Part shown: piece after piece, positions 45,901 to 57,700 of the stretch
Layout: every line of letters begins with the position of its first letter
Numbering within the stretch: the first letter of the stretch is position 1
NCBI GenBank assembly: GCA_030685235.1
Contig: MU839125.1
Location: forward strand, 62,001-126,000
Source: Copromyces sp. CBS 386.78
Taxonomy: Eukaryota; Ascomycota; Sordariomycetes; Sordariales; Sordariaceae
Direction: 5' to 3'
Length of the DNA: 64,000 bases
Program-made: the position numbers and the translations under genes
The notes under the pieces: generated by a model
Databases searched by the model: none
Seen by the model: the letters and a program-made list of their open reading frames with translations, nothing else
What the model was told of the DNA's origin: nothing

Positions 45901-48900
45901 ATTACTTTAATTAAAATCGCGGCTTCGTAAGTGTTTTCTAAAATATAAATACTAATTATTTCGTTAATAAAGTTATAGAGCGCGGGGGGTAAACTTTCTT
46001 TATACTTCCTTCTATTGCCTTCTATAATACTATTAATTATTTCCTCGGTTAAATCTAAATCTTAAAAATCTATTATAGCCGCTAATTTTTCAATTTCGGC
46101 GTAGTTTATAACGTATAATTACAATTATTCCTTTTCGCAAATAAAATTGAACGTAATTATATTAAATACCCTAATATTACTAGGGTTAAACCTATAATTG
46201 GACTTACGAAAACGACAATATTAAGGGCGATTTACGCTAATTAAAACGTAGCGGCTACTTATACGTATATAAGGCTCGTAAAGCGCGGGGCTCTTAATCT
46301 TAATAAGGAGAACGGCGGTACTAATAACGGCGATTTTAAATTTAGCCTTTCTAATTACTAACGCTTTAATAGGAGCGGGGACCGCGCGGTAACTAATCTT
46401 AAGATCGATCTTAGGTTCAATAGTAATAGGAGGGAGTTCGGGAACGGATAAAGGTTCTAGAGCGGGCTCTACCGTAATCTTTTTAATCTTCTCTTTTTTA
46501 ATAACTAGAGGGCGAAATTCCTCCTTTTTAATAATTAGAGAAGGAAATTCAGTCTCTTCCTTCCTAATAATTAGAGAGGGAGATTCGGTTTCCTCCTTTT
46601 TAATTAGCGGGAGGGGAGTTTAGTAGACGGAAGCTACTAAAACCCAGTTAGTAAAAGCTTTAAATACTACCGTCTAATATTTAAAGAAATCTATTAGTAA
46701 ATAACGGCCCTAGTAGGCGGTATAATTAAAGTACATACTATACTATTCGTAGTCGATTTCTAGCCGATAGTATTGCATTTATAGGAAGCCTAAAATAATT
46801 GGGTATTTCCTAGAAATATTATAAACTAGGAAGGTAATTATTTCTTTATAATAGCCAATCCGGAGTTTAATTATTATTCCTTCAAAAATAATACTTTTAA
46901 CTACTCTATTAATAAGAATGAACTTCTTTACTTTTAATAATCGGAAGCGGAGAAGGTTATTTTTAACGATAAAAGAATAATTAATAAATATAAAAGTAGA
47001 ATAACCGCTATTAATAAGGGTAATATAATAGTTTTTATACAAACGAATTATAATATAAAAGGATAAAAATATTAAATTTAGGGAAGTAGAATTATTTAAC
47101 GATTAAATTTTAATTTCTTCTAAAACCTCTAATTTTAAAAAGCCTAAAATTTATTTCTTAAATATAACCTAGCTAAGTTTCTATATACGACTATATATAA
47201 AAATTAAGCGTTTTCTTAATCATTATAATACTTTCTTTTAACGGCGGGTTTGGTAGGGGCTAAAATAATCGGGGCGGTTAGAGTAGCGTTAGCAACGTAA
47301 ACTTATTCTTAATTATAGCCCTTACTGTAGCCCTTTTTCTTTTTCTTACTAGCGGGATATTAAAGGCTTTATAAACTATAATTAACTAATATAGTATAAT
47401 CGCGGACAATATAGTTAGGCTTGCCGTAATAATGGTAAAAGTTATTATAGGAATGTTAATCGAAAATATTTTTATAAATAAAAATTACGAGGTTAATAGC
47501 GTCTAAATTTATTTTATTACCTCCCTAGCTAATAAGAATATTATTAGCGGTAAATTTAATATTAGAGCGATTTCCGCTACTATTATTATTAGTATTGCTA
47601 TTAGGATTAAGGAAGTAGTTCGCTATCTTCTAATAATAATTTACGTCCTCAAAATTACTGGCAATATTATAATAAATTTCTAATTAATATTTAAAATCGT
47701 TATTAGAAAAAAGGTTATAATAAATAAAAACGTTACGGAAATACTTATTAATTTTATTCTAGAAATAATAAATTTTTATTAAATTATTAAAACTGTAGAA
47801 ATTTATTAAATTAATTAATTTAAGTTCGAAATCGGCGAAAAATATATTTTTTATATATAACTTTTACAAATAGCAGCCGGCGTCCATCTTAAAATTTATA
47901 TTCTAAAAACGAAAGACTAAATACTCTATAAATTTAATATTTATTTTCTAACGATAATTTACTTTATTAGGGTTTAATTAAATTACGTCTAAATTATTTT
48001 AAATGCCGGACAAAATTTTAAGTCCTAAAAGTATAGTAGTATAGATAATCTTAACGTCTTCAAAGGAATAAAAAACGGCGTTGTATTTCTACTAAGACTA
48101 AATTTAAAAATGTTAAGTTTTAAAAATTTTATATTTACGAACGGGACTACTAATCTCTTTACCGGTAAAAATAAGCGGGTTTTTTACCGTCTAACGAAAA
48201 AAGGAAGATATAATTGCTTTTGTAATTATATTACTAATAGAGGAAGAAGTTTATACTTTAAAAGTATTATATTCCGCGAATAAAGTATTGTAAACGGATT
48301 TAAGGTTAACGTAGTCGAAATTTTTTTAATCGAAATTGGATTAAACGTCGTCGGTTACTTAACGGGCAATCCTAAATTCCTCCTCAAAGCGCTAAAAATC
48401 GCTTTTAAAATTATTGTAGTATTTGAAATTAGTATAATATAAACGATTAAAAAGTATAATAATAGAATAGAAAGCGGAAATTTAAGAAAAAAGAAAAGTT
48501 ATTTCGAAATATTCGCGTAGGATTAGGAAATTTTCTAACTAATTAAAACTTTCAAAAAAATTAGCGAGAATTATAATAGTAGATTAAGGAAGGTCGAAAA
48601 GTACAGCGTAATAAATTATAGTATTAAATTCGCTATTAAAAATATTAATAACGGAACGTAACGATTTTAAGTTAAATGAATTATTATTACTAATAGTAGG
48701 AGTAAAAAGGTTAGGAAGATTACTACTACTAATATTACTGTTAAAGGAAAAAAGGGCGGAATTACTATTATTGTAAAATATAAAATAAAAGAGAAGTAAC
48801 TATTCGAAATAAAGAGAAGTAAAAGTCCGTAATTAGGACTGTTTAAGGTAAAAGTCCGCTATTAGGACCGTTTAAAGTAATTAAAGATAAGCGATTTCTT

Positions 48901-49100
48901 ATTTACTAGATGAAAAGTACCTTCCCTTACGCATTAGTAAAGGGAGGTATTTAAATTTTGATTAAGCGATTGTTATAACTACGATTATCGATATTAGGGG
49001 GGTATTAAATTTAGCGATTCGTAACGAAGCGATCCCTATACGCGCGCGATCGAAGAAAATTAATTGCGATAAAAAATAGGTTTATACTATAAACGCAATA
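42924..49100 (-). pseudogene. Ruined gag-pol of the Ty3/gypsy element
   Basis: The conceptual minus-strand translation retains clear landmarks. In gag, YHYYGKPNYIVRDY at 47437-47396 is a CX2CX4HX4C zinc knuckle with all four ligands now Tyr codons. In protease, LINSGYS (about 47,018-46,998) replaces the catalytic D-S-G by N-S-G, with PIILGF at the domain end. In reverse transcriptase, YFDNILIYS at about 45170 replaces the Y-x-D-D core. RNase H reads TDTSNWV at 44726-44706 and KELFTIIKALEE near 44,600. Integrase has DIFIDYITPL at 43775-43743 with the first acidic residue. The integrase C-terminal module (42924-43127) is intact for 67 codons with KIGNKVLL and FYKGSFEI. Many former Trp and Gln codons are stops. 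It is a dead copy and domain names are secure from motif order. Confidence 0.88.
46491..46620 (-). repeat. Short tandem repeat inside the LTR element
   Basis: Roughly four degenerate units of about 35-40 bp, sharing TTTTTAATAATTAGAG followed by a G/A-rich half, lie just upstream of the left end of the protease relic. They probably encoded a repetitive linker in the polyprotein. Confidence 0.55.
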
Positions 49101-49119
49101 GTTAAAAAGTACAATTAAT

Positions 49120-49363
49120 TATTATGGGTAGAGGGCGAGAGGTTAAATATAAATATTAGATATATGTAATTGTACGAGGAAAGGAAAGGAAGAAAAGTAT
49201 AGAGGTGCGTTCGGGAGATAGGCTTTATAGGACTCGAGCTATAAACTAGTGGGTTTATAGCGGGAGGCCGTAGCTAATTAATTGAGATAGTGATAGTAGT
49301 CTTAGAGAATTACTATTACCAGCACATGCAATACAAGCTAACCCTGTAATAATACTTCTACTT
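49120..49363 (-). repeat. Right LTR (5' LTR of the minus-strand element)
   Basis: This is the partner of the left LTR, in the same orientation and of the same length. Differences between the two are almost all transitions, as expected for independent RIP of two copies that were identical at insertion. Confidence 0.88.
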
Positions 49364-50790
49364 CGCTAGGACGTATATAAAAACCGGGGTCGGGGATTTT
49401 AACGACGTTATTATCATCTTCGTTATTAAGAAGAGAAATTAAAGTATTATTAGAAATATTAGGAATAGAAGAGGCCTCTACTTAATAATTATTAATAACG
49501 ATAAATAAAATATTATTAAAAGTATTAGGAATAGAAGGGGCCTCTACTTAATAATTATTGATAATAATAAGTTCGATAATTATATTTTTAATAATATTAT
49601 AATATTCGGACTCTATTTAATTAGGTTATTTAATCGGTACTAAAGCCGAAGCTATAGAAGGAGCTCGAGGTTTTTGGGCGGGAATTAAATACGTAATTAT
49701 TAATTTCGAACTTTTTAACGAATAATTTATTATTTATAAAATAAATTATAATAATTTGCTTATAGGGAGGAAAAAATCTAACTCGCTTTAGCATTTTAAG
49801 CCTTTAGGCGCTTATATTATAGGCTAAAATTAGAGCTTTACACTTTATAAATAAAAATATCGCTAATATATCCTTTATATCTTTATTATCCTCTATAATT
49901 ATCTTAGCTAGAAATTTACGCTTATAGTAGTCCGATTCTTTAGTATCGATAAATATTTAATTATTATTATTAATATCCTCGTCGTTATTATCCTTTTTGT
50001 TTTCGGCCTTTTCCTCTTCGGGGTCCTTATTAGAATCCTTATTAGAATCCTTATTGGAGTCCTTATTATTATTTATAGTAGAGGTATATAAGGGTAGCGG
50101 AGAATTATTTATTTTATACTATTTAATAGCCGTCCTTTTACTCTTCGTATTTTAAATACTTAATTATTCGACAACTAAAGTATTATCGTTATTTTTATTA
50201 TTAATATTATAGTCTTTAAAAATAACGGAGTATTTAGTAAATTTACGTTTTACTTTTAGTTTTGCCTCTAATTTAATTTCCTTATTATTATGTTTGGGGG
50301 TATATATAAATTTCTCATTATATTTAGAAGTATCCAATATAAATTCCTTATTATACTTAGGTTTTTTTATTAGTTTTAATACCTTTATCGCCTTTACCTC
50401 CTTATTTTTATTTATTATTTATTTAGAAGTAAAAATAAATTAGCCGCTAAATAATAAATTATATGAAAATTTATTTCCTTTAATAAATTTTATTCCGAGG
50501 GAAGCGTCGTTTTCCGTAAGACGGATTTCTACTATAAAACGACGAAGTAAGAGCGTAATTTTTAAGTATTTAATACAAAACTCTTCCTAAAGATTCTTTA
50601 ATTTATAATTAGTTTTAAAATTATCTTCCGACTTATTAAATAAATATATAATAGCCCTAGCGAAGATTAATATAGTAGGTCCCTCTTCAATATTCTATAA
50701 ACCGGCTTTAATTATAATTTCGAATTTATAATAGAATTTATTTACGCGGGTATTATATTACTTCTCTCTAACTATTATAGTTGTACTCTT
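49364..50790. other. RIP sequence between the LTR element and the AT-hook relic, unassigned
   Basis: This 1.4-kb AT-rich stretch includes the 66-bp duplication. Minus-strand translation gives charged, Lys-rich segments that may be the continuation of the AT-hook frame, but I recognise no domain. Confidence 0.4.
49446..49571. repeat. Two tandem copies of a 66-bp unit
   Basis: The string AGGAATAGAAGAGGCCTCTA at 49461 recurs with one change at 49527, a 66-bp period, and the flanks also match. It lies just outside the right LTR in RIP sequence, beginning the region that leads to the AT-hook relic. Confidence 0.7.
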
Positions 50791-50794
50791 TCTA

Positions 50795-51252
50795 GGCCTG
50801 CCTAGGCCTTTCTTTTTAAGTTGGCTTAAGCCTTTCTTTTTAGGTTAGGGCTATAAAATAATTGCGGCCGGTTGAATTTAGGTAATAGAAGGCGGGTTAA
50901 CGGTAATAGTATTCTCTTTCTTAAACTTGCTTCTTTTCTTTAATTATAAAATAATTACGGCCGAAGGAGGTTAATATTAAAAGGGTAGCACCTCGGTCTT
51001 AATAATAATAATCGCTTTCTTAAGCTTACCTCTTTTCTTAAACTATAAAATAGGTGTAACTGAAGGAGTTTAGACAAAGGGTACTTCTATTTCGCGAATA
51101 ATAGTAATAGTCGCTTTCTTAAGCCTGCCTCTTTTCTTTAATTATAAAATAGGTGTAATCGAGGGAATTTAAATAGAGGGTTAGACTTCTGCTTCGCCGG
51201 TAGTAGCAACGAATTATTTCCGAATTTAACCGGGAGGCCTTCCGCGTTTTTT
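50795..51252 (-). pseudogene. Degraded reading frame with five AT-hook-like repeats
   Basis: On the minus strand five Lys/Arg-rich blocks recur every 90-140 bp. They are KKRGRPPG (51252-51231), KKRGRLKK (about 51141-51121), KKRGKLKK (about 51042-51022), KKRSKFKK (about 50953-50933) and KKKGLGRPRK (50820-50795). The GRP core of AT-hook DNA-binding motifs is kept in the first and last, and the others look like RIP derivatives. The spacers also align to each other, with TATAAAATAGGTGTAA or similar beside each hook. I read a tandem-repeat minor-groove DNA-binding protein, now dead. Whether it belonged to a transposon or to a captured host gene cannot be told. Confidence 0.5.
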
Positions 51253-54200
51253 AACCGGAGGCTATAAAATAAGTATAATCGAGGGAACTACCTTTAAGGG
51301 AGGATACGGGTCTATTGTATTAATAGGGGTATTGATAATTAAACGTATAATAACGAACTACTATTAAAATTTAGTTAATTTTAATATATTGTAAACTATA
51401 AAATATATTAAGTTCTGGCGTAAATTTATTGTAATTACAAATTAAAATATTTATATTTGCGTTGTAGCTATTTTAGAAAGTGTATTACTATATTCGGATT
51501 ACAACCGGAGCGTATTATAGCGCGTATATTATAGATAGCGGGGAATAAAAATAAAATAAAGTATTAACCGACGAGAAAATATTATTAAAAGAATAAATAA
51601 AAATAGAATTAAATAATATATAATATTAAATATAAGATTTAGATTTAGTTAATAGCGGGGGATTGGAAGTTCTTAGTTGAGGTAGTAGTACGGGTGAAGT
51701 AAAGGAAGGAAATTTGTAAAATAGGGTAATATTTATAATATAAAATAGGAGAATGGCCGGGGGAAGGGAGTTAGACTTGCCTCCCGTCCCGTTTTTCTAT
51801 CCCTATATTAGGGTATAACCCGAAAAAATAATGTAAATCGGACAATATACGAACTTTATTATTTACTTCTATTTAAAATATTATATTATAAAATATTGTT
51901 AATAATAGAATAAAAATCTTATTATTTACCTAATTTCCAAATAATTAATATAAATTCGGAGACGTTAATTACATTTTTTTATACTTATTTTATAATTGTT
52001 TATCCTTTTTTAGTTTAACTATAATATTAATAAGACCTCTAGGTAGCATTAAGCTACCGTTTCTATTATTAACTTTAATGTATAATAATAATATAAATTA
52101 TATATTAATATATAATATTATAAATTGAAGTCCCTTTTACTATTGTTCGGCGTTAATATATTAGGTATTTATAATACCCGAAATCTGTTAAAGAATAATA
52201 AAAATAAAAGTTTTTCCTTTCTATACGCCGTTAACTATAAATTCCGTAGTAGCTTCCTTCTTATATTTTTTTCGGATATCCCTATTATTCCTAAATATAA
52301 AAGTATAAATCCGGCATTTCGAAAATTATTTCCTAGTACGCCTTTCTATATTTCTATTGAATATATATATATAGTATTACGAAACTTATTTTCTAATTCG
52401 CCTTCGTCCTATATATTATTTTGGTATATAATAACTTATAATATTAAATAAAGAAAAAAAAGATAAAAGAAATAAAAAGAATAGTTAACTAAGGGGTATT
52501 TCCGGATAGTGCCTAATAAGAATAATACTAAAAAAATAAAAATAATATTATATTCCGGATTGTATAGATATAAATATACGTAAGAATAGTATTTCCGTTT
52601 AAATAATATTAGCCTTAGTAGCCGCAATAGTTGTAGCCGTAGTAGTTGTAACCGTAATAGTCGTAGCCGTAGTAATCGTAGCCGTAATAGTCGTAGCCGT
52701 AATAGGGGTAATAGTAGCGCTAAAAATATTACTATCCGGATTCTCTCTAGAAATTTTACTATTAGGGGTATTTAAACTATTTTAAAAAATTTTATCGGTT
52801 AAGGCCTCTAAGGGAGTAAAGAAGAGTATATTTATCTTCGCTTATATAAATTTTTTTTTAGTCCGACGATTAGCGGACTTTATTACGGCCTTAATTTTAC
52901 TAATAAAATAAAAATTATCGTATAAAAGCTTTAAGCCCTAATTAGCATTATTATAAATATATTCCTATATAGCGCGGTAACAATTGTTATTATACGTATA
53001 ACCGCCGATAAGAACAAAATTCTTATAGTAGACTTCTATTATCTATTAATTAAATTTGAATATTATTATAATATCGACGTAAATATTTATTAATAATATA
53101 ATATTAGTAAGGCAATTTCTTTTCGTATAAAATATTAGAATGGGATTTACTCCTATACTAATTTTAAATAATAGGTTTAGACCTCTTAATATTTATATAA
53201 TTTTTAAATTAATAAAAGACGTAGTAAAATTCGTCTTCGCCTATATTGCTTTTCTACCTTTTTAAAAAGTACGTCCGAATTTAATCTTTATTAATTTTGT
53301 TAAAATTCTTAAAAATATTGTCGGCTTTATTTAATTTTTAAATCCTAGTTTTAATTAAGGGAATTGTACGCTTCTACTATTATATAAAATTGTTTAAAAA
53401 CTTCCTAATAAAGCGGTATTCTCCGAATTCCTAAAGCTTACTTCTATATATAAAATTATATAATATATATTCTACGATAATACAAATAGCGTTGGGGTTT
53501 ATATTAATAATATTAATAATATATTAGATATTTCTAGTTTAAGTATAAAATTTATTTATATATAGATTATATTTAAAAATGTCGCTAAAATTCTTCTTCT
53601 TAGTCGAAAGCGTATTATTATCGTTATTATCGTCTATCTGCTTATATTTTTAGCCTGCGGTTATAAGTGCCTTTTATTATAAAATATTAATAATTGAAAA
53701 ATAGAATATTAATCGAAATTGATTTACGGGGTTTATAACGACGAATTCTAAGAAAGGTTTATTATTGCGTATTTTAATAGTCTCTAAATTTGGGTAGTCT
53801 GCCGGGCTTTTAGACCGCTTATTCCTTTTGTAGGATTTTTTAGTTACTTATAAAAAGATTTATATTAATATAAGTTTTAATAGTAGATTAAAAAGTATAG
53901 TAATTTACGTTATTATTAGAAGATAATTAAAGTTAGATTCCCTCTAAATTAGTATTAGTATAAGGAGTAGTAGTAATATTAGGGGCGGTCGCTATTATTA
54001 AATGTACTTTAAACGTTCGAAGATAAAAAAATAATAATAATTAAATAATATAACCCGGTTATATTAAACGATAATAAAAATGTATATAGTATAGAGGATT
54101 AATTTAATTGAGGTTGCTGTGAAATTAAAGTGAGATATATATAATAGATAATAGTATATAGGAAGATTTGAAGATAGGAACGAAAGAGTATAGGTTTAAC

Positions 54201-54775
54201 GAAGTATAAATATAATAATAATAAATTACTTAAACGAATAAAATACCTGTAATTACTCTAGCTGTAATCTTAGAATTTGTACGAAGTATAACGATATATA
54301 TAGGGAGGAGGGGATAAATAGGAAGAAAAGGAGGAAGAGAGATAAATAGAATTGTATAAAGGAGTTTTCGGTATAAGTGGTACGTATATAAGCACGTAAG
54401 CGTAACTACCTATAGCTTAGGGTATGTATTTTAAAGTACCCTTAGGGTACTATATAGAGTAATCTACCCCGCCTTCTATTTCGCCCTACTAAATATACCG
54501 CCTACCCTTGGCGGGGACGGCTTATAGGCCCTTAATTCGATATAATAAAATATTATTATAAAATAAATAAATAAGAAGAAGACCCCTTTAAAATAATAAT
54601 AAAAACGATTTATTATCTCAATACTACTTATTAATACTATTATTATATTATCCTTAGAGTACTTTATAAATATTTTTATAGTTCGGTCTTTTATTCTAAC
54701 GGCCCGCTATATTATACTAAAATACTTAAAATCCAATTAAGCAACAATTTTAGCGCTTTCTAACGTCGAAGGGCG
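51253..54775. other. RIP sequence between the AT-hook and transposase-like relics
   Basis: This 3.5-kb AT-rich stretch contains the second CCCGTCCCG string (51784-51792) and the 15-bp minisatellite at 52628-52712. Plus- and minus-strand open frames at 52125-52451 and 52436-52627 are AT-driven and have no recognisable content. Plus-strand translation at about 52,730-53,400 looks faintly protein-like with stops at likely Gln codons, but I cannot name it. Confidence 0.4.
52628..52712. repeat. 15-bp minisatellite in RIP DNA
   Basis: Five to six units of about 15 bp (core TAATAGTCGTAGCCG) are seen directly. Read on the minus strand the unit encodes a Tyr/Gly-rich pentapeptide (YGYDY type). Read on the plus strand it gives an Arg/Ser dipeptide-rich stretch. 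Either could be a relic of a coding repeat. Confidence 0.8.
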
Positions 54776-57700
54776 GTAAATAATATTAACGACAATAGTA
54801 ATTCCGGTAATAGCGATAATACAATTAAAAGTTCTAACGGTTCTAATTCGGAGTTAGATATTAATATTGAGGATTCTATAATTTCTAAATACGGCAGACA
54901 AATATAGTAAAACTATTACGTATAATAAATCTAATAAGAAGAGCGTATTTATTAGTCTCATTCACTCAGCCACCTCCGCTCGGACCATCGCAGTCTTGGA
55001 ATTCCTTACGGGACTAAATGAACCCCACCCCCACCAATTACAATGTCACACCATTTGGACCCGCAGGTTCCAAGCCACGCGCCACATGCTCTGCTGTAGC
55101 GGCCGAAAAGCGGGGCGGATCCGCAGGGGAAAAAATGGGGGCTGACAATTTGGAGAGCGTCGTTGTTATGAGAGACTAGTATTTATATACTATTAAACCC
55201 AATATTCGTAGGAAATGAGAGTCCTCTATTAAACGAGCCCGGTATAGTAGAAGTATAAATAAATTATAATACTCTATTTTATAAAGATACGGAATTACGT
55301 CTTAATTAACTAGATAATATATTTAGTAATTTACTCTAAGAGGAGCAAGAATATAAAATCTCGGTAGAAATTGGGGTTAAGGAGATAATACTCGATATAG
55401 TTAATACTATTTTTTAAAATACTATTTATAATTAATACTATAAGGATAACGACGTTATATCGATATTTACCGAAGTAGAGTTAAACGAACTAAATTAAGC
55501 CAACGATAACGTAGGCCTTAATATTTTAATTAACCTATTTATATTCGGCATAGGAGTAGAGGACGTGGACGACCCTAGTTTAAACGACGATACTAAGTTC
55601 GATAAAAGTTTTTTAAAAGACGGCGATAAGACTGCGACATTATTAGAAACTCTTGAGCCAACGACGAACTTAAACCCCAACGGTAATTCAGCTAGAAATT
55701 ATAATTAATTTGAACTAGCGAAAAATAATTCTTTTACGGATCTAATAATAATATATAAATTTATACTTAAAGATGTATAAACAATAGAGTAGTAGGATAG
55801 AGTGGCTTTATAGGTATTAAATTCAAAAATTCCTAAAGTTAATTAGAAACGATTTGTTTTATTATTTCGAAAAGCCCCGTCTTTCGAAGATATTTATAGT
55901 CTACTAATATATAAAGAAATATTAATAAATAAGTTTACTAATAGTCTACCCCGCGGTAAAATGAGGTCCCGGGTTATATTTTTCAATATTACTATATTAC
56001 TAAATCGGGTTTTATTAGAAGAGGAAGTTTAAATTATTAATATTAAATATAAATTCGAAATTTTATTTAGATTAAAAAAAGTTCGTAAGGATATATATTA
56101 TAGCTACGCCATTTTTATAAATCGGGTAATTAACGAACTATAGGAATTATAATAGTAGAGTTAATCCGTATATTCGACCTCGGGAAAATATTTTAAATAC
56201 CTAAATAAATTACCCTTTTTCCCGTTGGATTTTATTTATTAATATTATTATAATAATAATTACGAATAATACTATAATAATAAAACGTACAATACAACTT
56301 ATATAGGAAGAATAGTATACTATAACCTCGATTATATAATATTAATTAAAAAATAAAAACGTATTAAGGAAGAAATAATCCAATTATAAAGGGTATATAC
56401 TAAAGGACAATTTATAAAATAAATAAAGAATTTAAATTAAAATTTTAAATTCGTATAATTCTTTATAGGATATTAGGAATTATTCGTAATCGAAGATAAT
56501 TAGGAGACGATTAAACTTTATTAAGTTTTAGAGTATATAGGTTATATTAGAATCGATTATAAATTCGATTTTAAAGATACTAATATATAGAAAAGATATA
56601 CAAAACTATTAATAATCTAATATTTTTTTAATAACGAAACTGCTAAATTCTACCCAATTATTATTACTATACTATTACACACCGAATTGGAATTTGATCA
56701 ATATTTACGAAAATATTATATAGAATAGTAAGCTAATAAGAATATATAATCTTTACCAGTCTAAATATTTATTAACGAATTTAGTCTTTTTCGTAATATA
56801 TACAAATTAATTTTAAATATCTACTTTTTTTGCCAATTTCTTCTAAAGAGAATTAGAGAGCGCTAGTCTAATATTATTCTAATAATACTTAGTCTATTCA
56901 ACGCAAATTTATCGGATATATTCGAATCGTTTATTTATATAGTCGAATTAAATAAAAGAATAAATATTTATATCGCCGGCCGCCTAATACTCATATATCC
57001 TTTTATTAATATACTTATCGGAAATATATTATAATAGTAGAAAATATCCGGCTGCCTAAATCATTAAATTAATAAGCCTTATCGATTTTATCTTATTAAG
57101 AAGGAAAATTAGTCTAATTTATCGTTTAATATATAAAATTAAAGTCGGTATTATTTTCAATATTTCAAAAATATTTAGGCCGTTCGTAAATTAATAAAAC
57201 CGGCATTAGTATTAATTAAATTAGGACTTTTACAAAATTTCCGCGTCTTAAATACCCTACGTATATTATTCCCTACGTTAGATATTATTATATTACAAAT
57301 ATTTAATATAGTTTATTCGGAATATTAAAATCTAGTAAAATACTTCCTCTACCTCGTATTTAATTTAGATAAGGGGGGTTTTCTATTTAAAATAATATTT
57401 AATAAGGCGGTTATAGAATACGGGAAATTTTCCTTTCCCGCTAAATAGACGCAAATTTCTTCTATACGAAAATACATTAATTCGATAAATATATAATAAA
57501 TAATTAGAATTATTATTATAATACTAGTTTTTCTTTACACTTGGTTAAAGGATAAATACTTTAAATCTAACCTATTCAATCCTATCCAATATTTAGCTAA
57601 AGATTACCTTAATATCGAAAAACTCCGAACTATACTACCTACAAATACCGAATTAATTATAACGTATTATATTATATTTACTTTTTAGATATTTGCTTTA

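Larger units (their letters stand above)
42172..49363 (-). mobile_element. Ty3/gypsy LTR retrotransposon, RIP-inactivated
   Basis: The element is bounded by two direct repeats of 244 bp (42172-42415 and 49120-49363) that align without gaps and differ mainly by C/T and G/A transitions. Between them the minus strand shows, in order, a gag zinc knuckle (47396-47437), a retropepsin (about 46,785-47,042), reverse transcriptase (catalytic motif 45159-45170), RNase H (about 44,490-44,730) and integrase (about 43,740 down to 42,924). That is the Ty3/gypsy order. The total of about 7.2 kb is typical of a full-length copy. All domains carry stops, so it cannot move on its own. No clear target-site duplication is visible, and LTR ends could shift by about 15 bp. 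Confidence 0.9.

Noticed and set aside
52125..52627. Open frames of 108 and 63 codons in AT-rich DNA
   Set aside because: Their Phe/Tyr/Ile/Asn composition is what random AT-rich RIP sequence gives, with no motif.
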